From Granulosicoccus sp045106855 (GTDB lineage: Bacteria; Pseudomonadota; Gammaproteobacteria; Granulosicoccales; Granulosicoccaceae): 64,000 nucleotides of DNA. The position numbers and the translations under genes are program-made. Positions within the stretch are counted from its first letter, which is position 1. Every line of letters begins with the position of its first letter. Shown here one piece after another: positions 37,021-46,717 of this stretch. The DNA is taken from contig JBGCFI010000013.1 in the NCBI GenBank assembly GCA_045106855.1, positions 186,001 to 250,000 on the forward strand, in the 5' to 3' direction. The notes beneath the pieces were generated by a model. The model saw only the letters and a program-made list of their open reading frames with translations. It did no database searches and was not told the origin of the DNA.

Positions 37021-40002
37021 ATGATAGCAATTGCTTATGCCAGTAAAGAGACAGTGCCGTTCGATCAAGAGATGCTTCAGAATCTTGTTGACCTTGCAAT
37101 CAAAAAGAACCGGCAGCTGGGTTTGACCGGTTATTTGAACTGGAAAAACGGAAATTTCTTCCAGTACCTGGAAGGACCTGAAAACGCTGTTGAAGAAATT
37201 CTTCGATCAATTAACAATGATTCCCGTCACACGATAGTACGAACACTGCGGTTAGGTTCGATTGAGAAGCGACGGTTTTCCCATTGGGACATGATGCGTA
37301 GTATTGGCTTAGGCGAACCGGATATTCGTATTCAGGATCTTATAGAGGACGTGCTTAACGCTGCATCCAGTGATAGATTTGCCGAGCAGGAATCTCAGCG
37401 TATCCTGCTGGAAATGCTGGATAAACAGTCCGAGTTGTCTATGGGCAACCATAAGAAAGATCAACTTAACAATATTGTCGGCACGGATATCGGCGAGAAG
37501 CCCCCGTTTGTCGTCGTATTTGGTGCTTCTGCGGGCGGCTTGTATCCGCTTCAATCCATTATTCGCAGTCTTAAACCGAATCTGGATGCCGCATTCATCA
37601 TAATTCAGCATTTCTCACCAGAAACGGAAACCCTGATGGATATGATTCTGCAAAGAGACACATCCATGAAGGTATGCGCTGCGGCGAAAGATATGAAAAT
37701 TTTAGCCGGCAGAGTGTATGTCATACCCCCGGGAGAGAATCTTGAGGTATCAAATGGGAAATTTGACCTCAGTAAGCAACGACGATCCTCCAATGGGGCT
37801 CAGTTTCCGATCGACATCTGCTTTCGATCCGTTGCACGTGAGTATGGAGATCGTGCCATTGCTGTCGTTTTGTCTGGTACCGGAACTGATGGGTCACGAG
37901 GTGCAAAAATTCTGAATGAGGCCGGGGGTGTCGTGTTGGCTCAAACACCAGATTCTGCGGAATTTGATGGAATGCCTAACGTGAGTATCGAGTCAGGCAT
38001 GGTGCACCAGATTCTGGCACCACCCGAAATCGCCGAGTTTATCAATAACCTGAGTGGTGACTACGTACACGACTCACTGGCATTGTGGCCTGCTCGTCGA
38101 GCGGCATACGTCAGTGAGGTTGTCGCCTTGCTTAAGAACAACGACGTGGATTTTTCCCAGTACAAAAGTGAAACCCTGTTTCGTCGTATAGAGCGCCGTC
38201 GTGTACTGGCTAGTATTTCAACCAGTGATGACTACGTGGAATTCATTCGATCATCGGAGAAAGAGCGTGAGGAGTTGCGTGAAGACATTCTTATAACCGT
38301 CACTAGTTTTTTCCGTGACCCTGTTGCCTGGGATAAGTTAAAAGAATCCATTGTTCCGGTGATTGTGTCTGAATGGAAGCAAGGAGAGACCTTTAGAGTC
38401 TGGGTGTCAGCATGCTCAACCGGAGAGGAGGCCTACACGGTCGGAATAATACTGACAGAATTGCTGGAGAAACTTGACAAGAAAATCACCTTCAAGATCT
38501 ACGCTACCGATATTGAACGCAAAGCCTTGGAGCGCGCCAGTGCAGGTGTCTATTCTGAACGAGCGGTAGCGCAAGTCAGTCCGGAGCGCAGGCAAAGATT
38601 CTTTACACAAAAGGCTGAAGGCTACATGATTGCTCGCGAAATTCGCGAGAACGTTATCTTTGCTCCACACAATTTTATCAAGAATGCACCATTTACACGA
38701 ATGCATCTGGTGACGTGTCGCAATGTACTCATCTACATGCAGCCGGAATTGCAACAGATTGCAATCAAGATGTTGCACTTTTCGTTAAATGTTAATGGAA
38801 TTCTGTTTCTCGGCCCGTCGGAAACACTGGGCAATCTCCAGAGTGAGTTTTATCCGGTCCAACGCGAATGGAACCAGTATAAAAAATTACGAAACCTGCG
38901 ATTACCTCTGCACCTTTCTTCAGCACGATTCAGTGAATCCGCGGCAAATACTCCGGCTGTTGTTGCCCCTCTGCAATTGAAGAATGAGGCAAATACCAGT
39001 GGATTGGTGGGTGTATCACTTGATGTAATCTCACAGCATTCGGGTAACACAAATGTGCTGGTCGACAAAACACGAAGTGTCGTAATGGTCATTTCAGACC
39101 CCAGCGGCCTGTTGCAGGTTCACACCGGTGAGCCCACTCTGGATCTTGCCAAGATGGTGCCGGAAGGTCTACGGCCGTCGCTTACTTTTGCTATCACAAG
39201 GGCGTTCAAGGATCACACGCTTGTCTCACATCGGCAACTATCGTGTCAGCCGATTGGGCAGCATGAGCGGATTGTCGATATAGAAGTGGTGCCGCACGTG
39301 ATATCAGGGCAAAGCGAGGCTCGATATTCTCTCGTTGTATTTTCGTCTGTAGAGTCTGGTCCTGGTGCTGAGGCTGCAAATGACAATAAAAACCGTACTG
39401 AGGTTCAACAACTAAGAGCTGAACTGGATGAGACGAAGAGTGCCCTTCAGCTCGCTATCAATGATCTGGAGAATTCAGGAAATGAACAGCGCTCAATCAA
39501 CGAGCAATTGTCCGCTGCCAATGAGGAGCTACAGAGCACTAACGAGGAACTACAATCGGTTAATGAGGAGTTGTACACCGTTAACTTCGAGTATCAGACC
39601 AAGATTCACGAATTGTCGGATCTCAACCAGGATCTGGATAACCTGTTGGATAGCACGCACTTGGGGGTAATCTTTCTGGATTCTGATTTGTGTATTCGCA
39701 GATTCACCGATGTCGCTACCCAGACGGTGAACCTGTTGCCTTCAGATATTGGTCGTCCCTTTGTCGATCTGGCGCACAATCTCAACTACAAGGATCTGGT
39801 TGACGATATGCGTCGTGTACTGTCTATCGGTAAATCGATCAACAAGGAAATTTCCCGTAATGATGTTGACCTGCTTCAAGTCGGAATACATCCGTATCGT
39901 GCTGGAAACGGATTAGCTCAAGGTGTACTGATCATGTTTCGCGATGTCAAGAAGACATCTTCTCCAGTCCCAGCTCTGGAAGATCTAGACACAGCCCATT
40001 GA
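37021..40002 (+). CDS. BLUF photoreceptor-CheB-CheR-PAS fusion protein
   Basis: This 993-aa protein has a BLUF domain (residues 1-95) with all flavin-pocket residues: Y6, N30, Q48 in NFFQYLEG, and W89 and M91 in HWDMM. A CheB methylesterase follows (about 160-345) with S170 in GASAGG, IIQHFS and GTGTDGS. CheR methyltransferase comes next (about 360-625) with SACSTGEEAYT for SAM binding and TCRNVLIYM. Then come a degenerate PAS, a coiled coil (NEELQSTNEELQSVNEEL) and a final PAS (about 870-975). There is no kinase domain. The protein could tune a receptor-like partner by light-controlled methylation. Its 3' end overlaps the convergent GGDEF-EAL gene by 56 bp. Confidence 0.93.
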   Translation: MIAIAYASKETVPFDQEMLQNLVDLAIKKNRQLGLTGYLNWKNGNFFQYLEGPENAVEEILRSINNDSRHTIVRTLRLGSIEKRRFSHWDMMRSIGLGEPDIRIQDLIEDVLNAASSDRFAEQESQRILLEMLDKQSELSMGNHKKDQLNNIVGTDIGEKPPFVVVFGASAGGLYPLQSIIRSLKPNLDAAFIIIQHFSPETETLMDMILQRDTSMKVCAAAKDMKILAGRVYVIPPGENLEVSNGKFDLSKQRRSSNGAQFPIDICFRSVAREYGDRAIAVVLSGTGTDGSRGAKILNEAGGVVLAQTPDSAEFDGMPNVSIESGMVHQILAPPEIAEFINNLSGDYVHDSLALWPARRAAYVSEVVALLKNNDVDFSQYKSETLFRRIERRRVLASISTSDDYVEFIRSSEKEREELREDILITVTSFFRDPVAWDKLKESIVPVIVSEWKQGETFRVWVSACSTGEEAYTVGIILTELLEKLDKKITFKIYATDIERKALERASAGVYSERAVAQVSPERRQRFFTQKAEGYMIAREIRENVIFAPHNFIKNAPFTRMHLVTCRNVLIYMQPELQQIAIKMLHFSLNVNGILFLGPSETLGNLQSEFYPVQREWNQYKKLRNLRLPLHLSSARFSESAANTPAVVAPLQLKNEANTSGLVGVSLDVISQHSGNTNVLVDKTRSVVMVISDPSGLLQVHTGEPTLDLAKMVPEGLRPSLTFAITRAFKDHTLVSHRQLSCQPIGQHERIVDIEVVPHVISGQSEARYSLVVFSSVESGPGAEAANDNKNRTEVQQLRAELDETKSALQLAINDLENSGNEQRSINEQLSAANEELQSTNEELQSVNEELYTVNFEYQTKIHELSDLNQDLDNLLDSTHLGVIFLDSDLCIRRFTDVATQTVNLLPSDIGRPFVDLAHNLNYKDLVDDMRRVLSIGKSINKEISRNDVDLLQVGIHPYRAGNGLAQGVLIMFRDVKKTSSPVPALEDLDTAH

Positions 40003-41944
40003 GTTTCTCACGATCCAGGCGAAGCAGCCTGGTAATGTCCTCGGGCAACTTGGCTCTGGACATCATGAAGCCTTGAACAGCATCGCATTTTGCTTTGCTG
40101 AGAAAGTTCAGTTGCGAGGCAAGCTCGATTCCTTCCGATACAACGCCTAATCCGAGTTCGTGTGCCATGCTGATCACTGATTTTATAACTGATCGCATCT
40201 GCTCGGAGTGATCTATATCGCAGGTGAACATCCGATCGATTTTCAATCGTGAGACTGGAAGGTGTACGAGTCGAGCCAGTGAGGAATGTCCAGTACCAAA
40301 ATCATCAATCGTGACCACATGCCCAGCAGCCTGAAGTTTCTGCAGAGTTTCACGGCTTCGATGATGATCAATCATGATCGCTGATTCAGTAATTTCGATT
40401 TCCAGTGATCGAGGATTCAGCTGATATTGATTCAGAATCCGGCTGACCAGTTCAGAGAATTCGTGTTCCAAGAGTTGCCTTGTAGATACATTGATGGCAA
40501 TAGGAATGTTGTATCCCTGATCCTGCCATGTGCGAGCTTGCTTGCAGGCAGTTTGTAAAACCCATTTACCGATCTCGACGATACAATCTGTTTTCTCTGC
40601 CAGTGGAATGAATTCACCCGGTGAAATTGTTCCCAGTGTTGGGTGCTTCCAGCGAATCAGGGCTTCCAACGATACAATGGTGAGAGTCGCTGTGTTATAA
40701 ATGGGCTGGAACTGCAATTCGAGCTGATTTTCGCGAACGGCCCCGGGCAGGCTGGTCTCCAGTTGAGACAAGCGACTGACAATATCTATGGATTTCTTCG
40801 AAAACAGACGAACCTGATCGCGGCCGGCTTTTTTAGCCTGGTACATGGCAGCATCTGCCCCTTTTACCAAGTCATCTATTTTTCTGGCGTGATCTGGGTA
40901 CAAACTCAAACCCATACTACAGCTGACGTTGACCGTACCTTCCGGGGTCTGGATGGGTTGCCGGACAATATCGCCGATTCGACGAGCTTGAGCAATTGCC
41001 TCTTCCGCAGTGCCTGGGTTGTCAAGGATTACAGTGAATTCATCGCCACCGATTCGTGCAATCGTATCAGCTGAATTAAGTTGCGCACTAAGTCTATCTG
41101 CAATTGTGCGCAATACGGAGTCACCAACATGATGTCCAAGCGTATCGTTGATGGGTTTGAATCCATCCAGGTCGAAGTAGATAATGCCGAGTTTTTCGTT
41201 GTCAGGTGTTCGCTCAGCCATCATGGACTGAAGTTGATCATTGAACATTGTACGATTGGGTAAACGAGTGAGCGGGTCGTGATGAGCTAACTCTTCAAGA
41301 TAGTCATTGGCATTGCGCAACAGCTTCTCGGTTTTCAGTTGCTGGGTGATGTCAATGATCATCACCTGATATCTCATTTTTGTAGAATTCTTTGCACGAA
41401 TGGCGCTGGTTGCCAGCATGACAGGCCGCGCGGTACCATCGTGCAATTGCAGGGTGACTTGCCACTTTAACGACAAGTGTGATCTCGCCACTGACGTTAA
41501 ATGATCGTGCAGTAGCCCGCGATCCTCCTCGCAAAGGTAATCAGAAAACGATGTGTTGACTAGATAGACACTGGGAAGATGCAGGAAGCAAGTACCAGCC
41601 AGATTGATCTTGTCTATAATTCCCTTGTCATCCATCGACAGATAGCCGACAGGGGCGAGATCGAACAATTGTCGGTATTGACTCTCGTTATGTTTCCTAT
41701 CGTCGATCAGTGCCTGAAGCTCATTGCTTCGTCCTTCCAGTTCTGCAATTGATAGTCGTTGTTGTACTATCTGATGATTCAGCTCGTGCTCTTGTAACTC
41801 AAGTTCAGTATTGTGAGTCTCTAGATTTTGTAGTCGGATTTTCAATGAATCTATATCAATGTCTCCTTCAGCACAGGATGAATTAGCTGCTGAGGACATG
41901 TCGTAACGCATTGATGCACGTTCAGTTCTGTTCGTAGAAGTCAT
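39947..41944 (-). CDS. PAS-GGDEF-EAL cyclic-di-GMP enzyme
   Basis: This 665-aa protein has an N-terminal coiled coil (about 30-85), a PAS domain (about 90-210), and a GGDEF domain with intact ARIGGDEF and AMYQAKKAGR. An EAL domain with SLEALIRWKHP, EITES, TIDDFGTGHSS and SEGIE follows. Both the cyclase and the phosphodiesterase signatures are complete. Its last 18 codons lie antisense to the end of the BLUF-CheBR gene. The placement suggests that light or clock output may feed c-di-GMP, which is inference. Confidence 0.93.
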   Translation of the reverse strand: MTSTNRTERASMRYDMSSAANSSCAEGDIDIDSLKIRLQNLETHNTELELQEHELNHQIVQQRLSIAELEGRSNELQALIDDRKHNESQYRQLFDLAPVGYLSMDDKGIIDKINLAGTCFLHLPSVYLVNTSFSDYLCEEDRGLLHDHLTSVARSHLSLKWQVTLQLHDGTARPVMLATSAIRAKNSTKMRYQVMIIDITQQLKTEKLLRNANDYLEELAHHDPLTRLPNRTMFNDQLQSMMAERTPDNEKLGIIYFDLDGFKPINDTLGHHVGDSVLRTIADRLSAQLNSADTIARIGGDEFTVILDNPGTAEEAIAQARRIGDIVRQPIQTPEGTVNVSCSMGLSLYPDHARKIDDLVKGADAAMYQAKKAGRDQVRLFSKKSIDIVSRLSQLETSLPGAVRENQLELQFQPIYNTATLTIVSLEALIRWKHPTLGTISPGEFIPLAEKTDCIVEIGKWVLQTACKQARTWQDQGYNIPIAINVSTRQLLEHEFSELVSRILNQYQLNPRSLEIEITESAIMIDHHRSRETLQKLQAAGHVVTIDDFGTGHSSLARLVHLPVSRLKIDRMFTCDIDHSEQMRSVIKSVISMAHELGLGVVSEGIELASQLNFLSKAKCDAVQGFMMSRAKLPEDITRLLRLDREKLNGLCLDLPELGLEKMSS

Positions 41945-42111
41945 CGAATCGTTATTGTGTGCAGTGGCAAATGTAATTGCCGGGTTGCTGCAAAATTTAT
42001 GCGATTATTTCTTTGAGGTCATGGATTTGAAGTGAATATGGGCATTTGGTACGTAATATCAGGTTATATATGCCTTAAGATTTATAATTTGGGGTAAAAG
42101 AACATCTAACA

Positions 42112-43938
42112 CTAGAAATGCATCCTGTAACCTAACCGCACTCTATTCTGGTTGACATATTCATCCAATGAGCGAATGTCCAACTGTAGAAATGCACTTT
42201 GGGAGTGTGCGAATACAACGGTTGAACCGATGCTTATTAATAGTGCACTGCTATCTCTCTTTGTACCTTGTATCTGCATCTGGTTATTATCGCCATCCTG
42301 ACTGAACGATGCCGTTATTACACCCTTGTCAGTATCAGATTCGTTTTCCAACTCCAGTCTCAGCAATGGTACAAAAACAGCTTTTGATGTGCTGACGACT
42401 CGTTTGATCTCACCCCCTACTGAGAAACGGCCTGATGTTACAGAGTGAGAGTTAACATCCAGGGCCGTTCCAGCGCCAGCACCGATAAGTGATGAAGTTT
42501 CGCTGAATGCATCGATGGCCGCACGTGTAATGGTAACGCCTGCGAACGGCCCGAATTCCGTAGCGCCGCGTTGAAACGTTCTGCCTGTTCTGATTGACAA
42601 GGACAGGCGAGTTGCATTGGTTGAGCTACTGGCAAACTCGGTGTTCTGACCAACCAGATTGATACGGCGCATTAAGTCAACAGCGTTCTCACTGACTTCC
42701 GCGATTACATCGGCATAGCCTTTATCTTTTTCATACCAGGTACCGAAGGCATTAAGGCTGACACCTTGCATGTCCATGTGGCCGTCATCAGCTGTGAAGT
42801 CAGATTTGTCGTTAGTGATACCTAACGCTACCCCTACGACCTTGTCGCTATCGATACGGTAGTCAGCACCTAAAGTCAGGCTGTTAGTACTTATATCAGC
42901 ATTCCTCTGGGTCCCTTTTCCGTCGACGTTGCCGACCGAAATGTTGCCGTTGGCAAAGAAGCCCAGAGGGCTGTCGCTGAAGGTGTCTTGCGCAGCGCTT
43001 CCTCCCGTCAACGGCCATAGCGCGTCTTTGCTTGCCGAGATAACGGATCCATGTATCGTCTGATCCCATAACGTGACATCAAGAGAACCAACATCAAATC
43101 CATTGCGTTGTCCAGCGCGAACCGTGTTGATACGCGACATGATATTTTTAGCCTGATGGTCAGCGCCGGCAGCCAAAGCATCGCCAATGGCAAAAAATTC
43201 CTCCGGTAACAGTCTGTCAAGACTTGCTGCGGGATCATCTTGCAGGGAAAGAGTGTTGCAGCTTTCGCTTAGCGAATCTGATGCGTTGGTTCCACTGCAA
43301 GCCAGGTTAAGTGTTGTCAGCGCGGTACGCGCATTCTGGCTCAAGGGCTGTGTCTCCGGCGAGTTCTCTTCTTCTGAAGCTTGCCCGCTTTGTGCCGACG
43401 ATACGACATTAAACGTGAACACTGCAGTATTGAAACCCGGCTCGTTCGATTCCGGACCAGCATCTTCATTGTCAAAGCCGAACGCGGTAAGCGTAACAGT
43501 GCCGGCCTCAAGAAATTCCACCGAAACATCCCGGGTTAGCGGCGCTACTGGCATCGGCGTAATTATTCGAGCAATACCAGCGGGTTCCAGCCGCCATAGG
43601 GCATACGAGGTGTCCGGACGATCAGGATTATCAAATCCATCGCCGTTCAGTCGCTCAACTCTTATGCCTTCGATAATGCTGCCTGCCTGCACGGTCATGG
43701 TCGCACCTGGAGCCGTTCGCTGAATAAAGATCTTTCTGCCCGGATCAAGTTCAGGGTTGACTTCCTGAGCAGTTGCTTCGCCCGTTGAGAATCCAATGGG
43801 TAAGAGGCTTGCCAGCAGTAACCGTGCGATCGCGTGATTGCCTCGTGCCGAGAGATGGCTTGCGATTGATCTGCCGCTTCCTGAGCTCAGTCTGCACACT
43901 AATGTGCGTGATAGGTGTATGAATCCATCTTTGATCAT
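42112..43938 (-). CDS. Autotransporter-type outer-membrane protein
   Basis: With the ATG at 43938 the protein has 608 aa and a long signal peptide (about 58 residues) ending at EATAQ. Upstream in-frame starts at 44028 and 44016 (ATG) and 44100 (TTG) exist, and none has a clear ribosome binding site. A short Ig-like passenger (about 60-190) is followed by a helical, low-complexity middle part. The C-terminal autotransporter beta-barrel (about 330-608) ends in RVRLGYRMHF with terminal Phe. The barrel shows the alternating strands GVALGITN and FGPFAGVTI. The passenger function is unknown. BamD would assist assembly. Confidence 0.82.
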   Translation of the reverse strand: MIKDGFIHLSRTLVCRLSSGSGRSIASHLSARGNHAIARLLLASLLPIGFSTGEATAQEVNPELDPGRKIFIQRTAPGATMTVQAGSIIEGIRVERLNGDGFDNPDRPDTSYALWRLEPAGIARIITPMPVAPLTRDVSVEFLEAGTVTLTAFGFDNEDAGPESNEPGFNTAVFTFNVVSSAQSGQASEEENSPETQPLSQNARTALTTLNLACSGTNASDSLSESCNTLSLQDDPAASLDRLLPEEFFAIGDALAAGADHQAKNIMSRINTVRAGQRNGFDVGSLDVTLWDQTIHGSVISASKDALWPLTGGSAAQDTFSDSPLGFFANGNISVGNVDGKGTQRNADISTNSLTLGADYRIDSDKVVGVALGITNDKSDFTADDGHMDMQGVSLNAFGTWYEKDKGYADVIAEVSENAVDLMRRINLVGQNTEFASSSTNATRLSLSIRTGRTFQRGATEFGPFAGVTITRAAIDAFSETSSLIGAGAGTALDVNSHSVTSGRFSVGGEIKRVVSTSKAVFVPLLRLELENESDTDKGVITASFSQDGDNNQMQIQGTKRDSSALLISIGSTVVFAHSQSAFLQLDIRSLDEYVNQNRVRLGYRMHF

Positions 43939-44224
43939 AGTGGTGGCGTGTTTGCGCAAAAGGACATGACAGTGCAATCCGGCAGCCACAATCGAACTGA
44001 TGACCTTATTTAACATTGCAGGACACATTAGTTTTGCAAACCGATAGGCAGGCGCACGCGATGGATGCCACAAACGGCACAGAGGCGCTAGACCACACAA
44101 TCGGGCAATCCCTGGAGTAAGGGCTTGAAATTCTGGCTCTCGACTCTAGTTTGTTTCTGTCGGCAAGGTCTCAGAGAGAGTTGCCGGCAAGACCCTTATA
44201 TTGCTTCTATTGGAGAATATTGAA

Positions 44225-44677
44225 ATGAAAATTGATCTCGCACCCCTTTACGCAAATACCGTAGGATTTGACCGATTCGGATCGCTGCTCGACGCCGCTT
44301 TAAGCGCAGATCGACAATCCGCTGGTTATCCTCCTTATGACATCGAGCTCGTCGGTGAAAATAAATATTCCATAACTCTGGCTGTCGCAGGATTTCAGGA
44401 TAGTGAAATTGATGTACAGGTGGAGAAAGGGGTACTCACCGTGAGAGGTAAAAAGGAAGAAGCCAAGACCGATTCCAGGTATTTGCACCGCGGTATAGCG
44501 ACTCGCTCTTTCGAACGTAAATTCAATCTGGCTGATCATGTTGAAGTTGTCAGTGCACAGCTTGACAATGGACTTCTGAAAGTAGCTCTGCTCAGGGAAA
44601 TCCCTGAAGCCATGAAACCCCGGAAAATACCGGTTGGCAACGCGAGCGCGGTACTGGAGAACAGTACTGTCGCCTGA
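44225..44677 (+). CDS. Small heat-shock protein (Hsp20/IbpA family)
   Basis: The ATG at 44225, 9 nt after GGAGA, gives 150 aa. The alpha-crystallin domain shows PYDIELVGENKYSITLAVAG, GVLTVRGKKEE, HRGIATRSFERKFNLADHVEV and DNGLLKVALLREIPE, typical of IbpA/IbpB. It holds unfolding proteins for ClpB/DnaK. The Shine-Dalgarno site lies within a TTCT-ATTGG-AGAA hairpin that might act as an RNA thermometer. CTTGAA at 44124 is a possible sigma-32 -35 element. Confidence 0.93.
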   Translation: MKIDLAPLYANTVGFDRFGSLLDAALSADRQSAGYPPYDIELVGENKYSITLAVAGFQDSEIDVQVEKGVLTVRGKKEEAKTDSRYLHRGIATRSFERKFNLADHVEVVSAQLDNGLLKVALLREIPEAMKPRKIPVGNASAVLENSTVA

Positions 44678-44760
44678 GCAACCGGGAAGTGAGGCGCGGA
44701 TACTGTTTGTTTAAACACCTCCAGAGGTGGCGTGACGTAAACTTATCCGGGTAACTGGAC

Positions 44761-44792
44761 AATCATGCACGGGGATTTCCCCGTGCGTGATT
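44761..44792. repeat. Strong hairpin between hsp20 and a small gene
   Basis: AATCATGCACGGGGA and TCCCCGTGCGTGATT form a 15-bp stem with one T-G pair and a 2-nt nominal loop. It lies 84 nt after the hsp20 stop and 24 nt before the ATG at 44817. No T-run follows on either strand, so it may be a transcript-end or processing hairpin rather than a classical terminator. Confidence 0.55.
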
Positions 44793-44816
44793 GTGCTGTA
44801 TATACTGCCAGTCTAT

Positions 44817-45131
44817 ATGGCAGTCAATGAAGAACAGCAACGATTTCTGGAGCAGCTCGCACAGCGCATTCCACGCCTGTTCGACGCCATTCGCGCGGGT
44901 AATATCAAGAGCGAGTACATTCTGGGAGTCCGGCTTATCGGGCAACGGCAAGTGCGGCTTAAGCTGGTCGCAGAAATAGTCGACCCCGGTGTAAACCCGC
45001 TCAGGACGCACGGAACGCTGACGCCTATCAAGGCCTCAGTTCAGGCAGAAGCGGTACCAGGGGCTGTAGTCGACCCTACAAGAGGCACAACGGTTGTGGT
45101 CACCGCGCCTGATGACGAATCATCTGGCTAG
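44817..45131 (+). CDS. Small hypothetical protein
   Basis: The ATG at 44817 gives 104 aa. The first 60 residues look like a helix-plus-strand fold (EEQQRFLEQLAQRIPRLFD, VRLIGQRQVRLKLVAEIVDPG). The tail is proline- and threonine-rich. No family was recognised. It is convergent with the DoxX-like gene 11 nt away. The frame has good codon character and no competing frame, but it could be spurious. Confidence 0.5.
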   Translation: MAVNEEQQRFLEQLAQRIPRLFDAIRAGNIKSEYILGVRLIGQRQVRLKLVAEIVDPGVNPLRTHGTLTPIKASVQAEAVPGAVVDPTRGTTVVVTAPDDESSG

Positions 45132-45142
45132 TCTGCCATGCG

Positions 45143-45652
45143 CTAAATTTGTGCATAGCGCTCGTCATCACTCCAGCCCCGGTTGATCACGACAAGAACC
45201 AGACCGAGTATGAGTATTGATGTTGCCGCATAAAATAGACTGCCACCGTCGCTTTCACCGTTGTGTAACACCTTTATTCCCAAGGGTGAGAAGAGATGGA
45301 AAAATACTGCTCCGGCCATAACCACTGACGCCATAAGACCACCGATGACGTGAAATCTGCGGCGAGTAATGCCAAAAAACGACTTCGTCATTTTCGACAC
45401 TATCCATAGCAGAGCTGGCAGCAGCAAAATAATGCATGTCAGCAGCTCAACCCCACCGGTGGCAAAAGCGCCAAATTCCTTGAACAGATTGCCCGGGCCA
45501 GCTCCCGCAAAAGTACCTATCCAGTCGCCAATCGTGCCGAAGATATGCTGGGTATCAGGGTGACTGGTGAATTTGTAGGGCAGTGAGCCAAGGAATATGT
45601 AACATATCCACAAAACGATTGGCCATGAAATGATAGCTCGTAGTTGCTTCAT
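45143..45652 (-). CDS. DoxX-like small membrane protein
   Basis: The ATG at 45652, 8 nt after AAGGA, gives 169 aa. Four membrane helices are predicted, with LGSLPYKFTSHPDTQHIFG and IGDWIGTFAG between the first two. This layout matches DoxX-type or related four-helix membrane proteins. No catalytic residue can be named. It is an orphan between the hsp20 region and flgM. Confidence 0.75.
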   Translation of the reverse strand: MKQLRAIISWPIVLWICYIFLGSLPYKFTSHPDTQHIFGTIGDWIGTFAGAGPGNLFKEFGAFATGGVELLTCIILLLPALLWIVSKMTKSFFGITRRRFHVIGGLMASVVMAGAVFFHLFSPLGIKVLHNGESDGGSLFYAATSILILGLVLVVINRGWSDDERYAQI

Positions 45653-45959
45653 TGCTGAGTCCTTGGCATTGTAACGGTAATAGACGAAATGGTAGCACGC
45701 TAGGCCACTGGATACCGAGTCAGATAGCCACTTGGACGCTGGCGCCATGAGCCTCTATCCGCCGGACGCCTTCATTGGCGAATGTGGTGGCCTCAGGCAC
45801 GAATCAAGTGTCCCGTGTTCCATTCTCCAGCGTTTTTTCGTTCGCTGCCAGGCACATATTGCGCTGCATAATTGCACACGCCAATGTGCGAGCCTGGTCG
45901 TCCGTTAACATTCGGGACAATCTGCCGTGCGGTTCACAGGGCAAACTGTCCCGAACGTC
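45653..45959. other. Intergenic stretch between the DoxX-like gene and flgM
   Basis: This 307-bp stretch should carry the promoter of the DoxX-like gene. It also carries the flgM transcript end at 45911-45955. Open frames across it on the plus strand are antisense to flgM and look non-coding. Confidence 0.35.
45911..45955 (-). terminator. Hairpin just after flgM
   Basis: TTCGGGACA (45911-45919) and TGTCCCGAA (45947-45955) are perfect complements, and GCC/GGC pairs inside can extend the stem. It begins 5 nt beyond the flgM stop. The sequence after it on the minus strand (TGTTAACGG) has no T-run. Confidence 0.45.
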
Positions 45960-46277
45960 TCAATTATGTCGCTCGTGCTCTATGAACATGTCCGCAACGC
46001 GCAACGAATCAATCTGGTATTCGCCGCGAGCGAGCTGTGCCTTGATTTTTTCGACCTTTTCTCGATCAAAGCGTCGACCTGAGGTGCGACTCTCCATGAC
46101 AGGGCGAACATTGGGCTTGTTCTGCAGATCTTCCAGTCTGGCGCTCAGGTTCGGACCTGCCGAGTCGTCACTTTGCCGTCTACCGTAGGGTATCGAACTC
46201 TTGTCCAGTCGCTCCCTTCGGGCATCAGCGATGTTGGTGACGTTGGTATCCGAGCTGTCGCTCTTGTCTACAGACAT
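45960..46277 (-). CDS. flgM: Anti-sigma-28 factor FlgM
   Basis: This 105-aa protein has an unstructured, polar N-terminus and the FlgM signature at the C-terminus, FDREKVEKIKAQLARGEYQID, followed by SLRVADMFIE. FlgM binds FliA (sigma-28) until the hook is complete and is then secreted. fliA lies 3.3 kb away at 49608. Here flgM stands alone, not behind flgA. It ends at a hairpin. Confidence 0.88.
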   Translation of the reverse strand: MSVDKSDSSDTNVTNIADARRERLDKSSIPYGRRQSDDSAGPNLSARLEDLQNKPNVRPVMESRTSGRRFDREKVEKIKAQLARGEYQIDSLRVADMFIEHERHN

Positions 46278-46717
46278 GTGCTTACTTCCTCATCGTGATC
46301 CTTTGACGCCTTCCTGATCGGAATTTGTCGGATCATTCTTGTTTTATGTTTTCCTGCCGGTGACGTGTCAAAAAACTGCAATATTACCGGTTTGCCAATG
46401 CTTGAAAAATCGGGATTGACCGTCACCTAGCAAGTAATGAGGGGATCGGCGCGATCGGGGGTTAGTGTAATGCGAATTAACGGGAGAGATGGTCAAGTCA
46501 CAAAGCGCTTTTACATAATCGGCGGGCGAGCACATGACGGGTGATAGGCCAAATCCAGCCGAATACTGATCTGAAAGTAAAGAAATAACCTAATATTGCT
46601 GGATTAACATGCTATTTTTGTGTTTCAGTCGTCAATTCTTTGTCTTATTCGTACCTTCTTCTATCATCTATTGATCTTTCCATTCCTCGACCGGGTCGCA
46701 TTGCGAAGAGCGTCATA
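46278..46717. other. Divergent regulatory region between flgM and fleQ
   Basis: This 440-bp stretch has no gene. It should hold the promoters of both flgM (leftward) and fleQ (rightward). No convincing sigma-54 or sigma-28 element was found by eye. Confidence 0.35.

Noticed and set aside
45775..46188. 137-codon plus-strand frame
   Set aside because: It is antisense to flgM, which has a clear signature.
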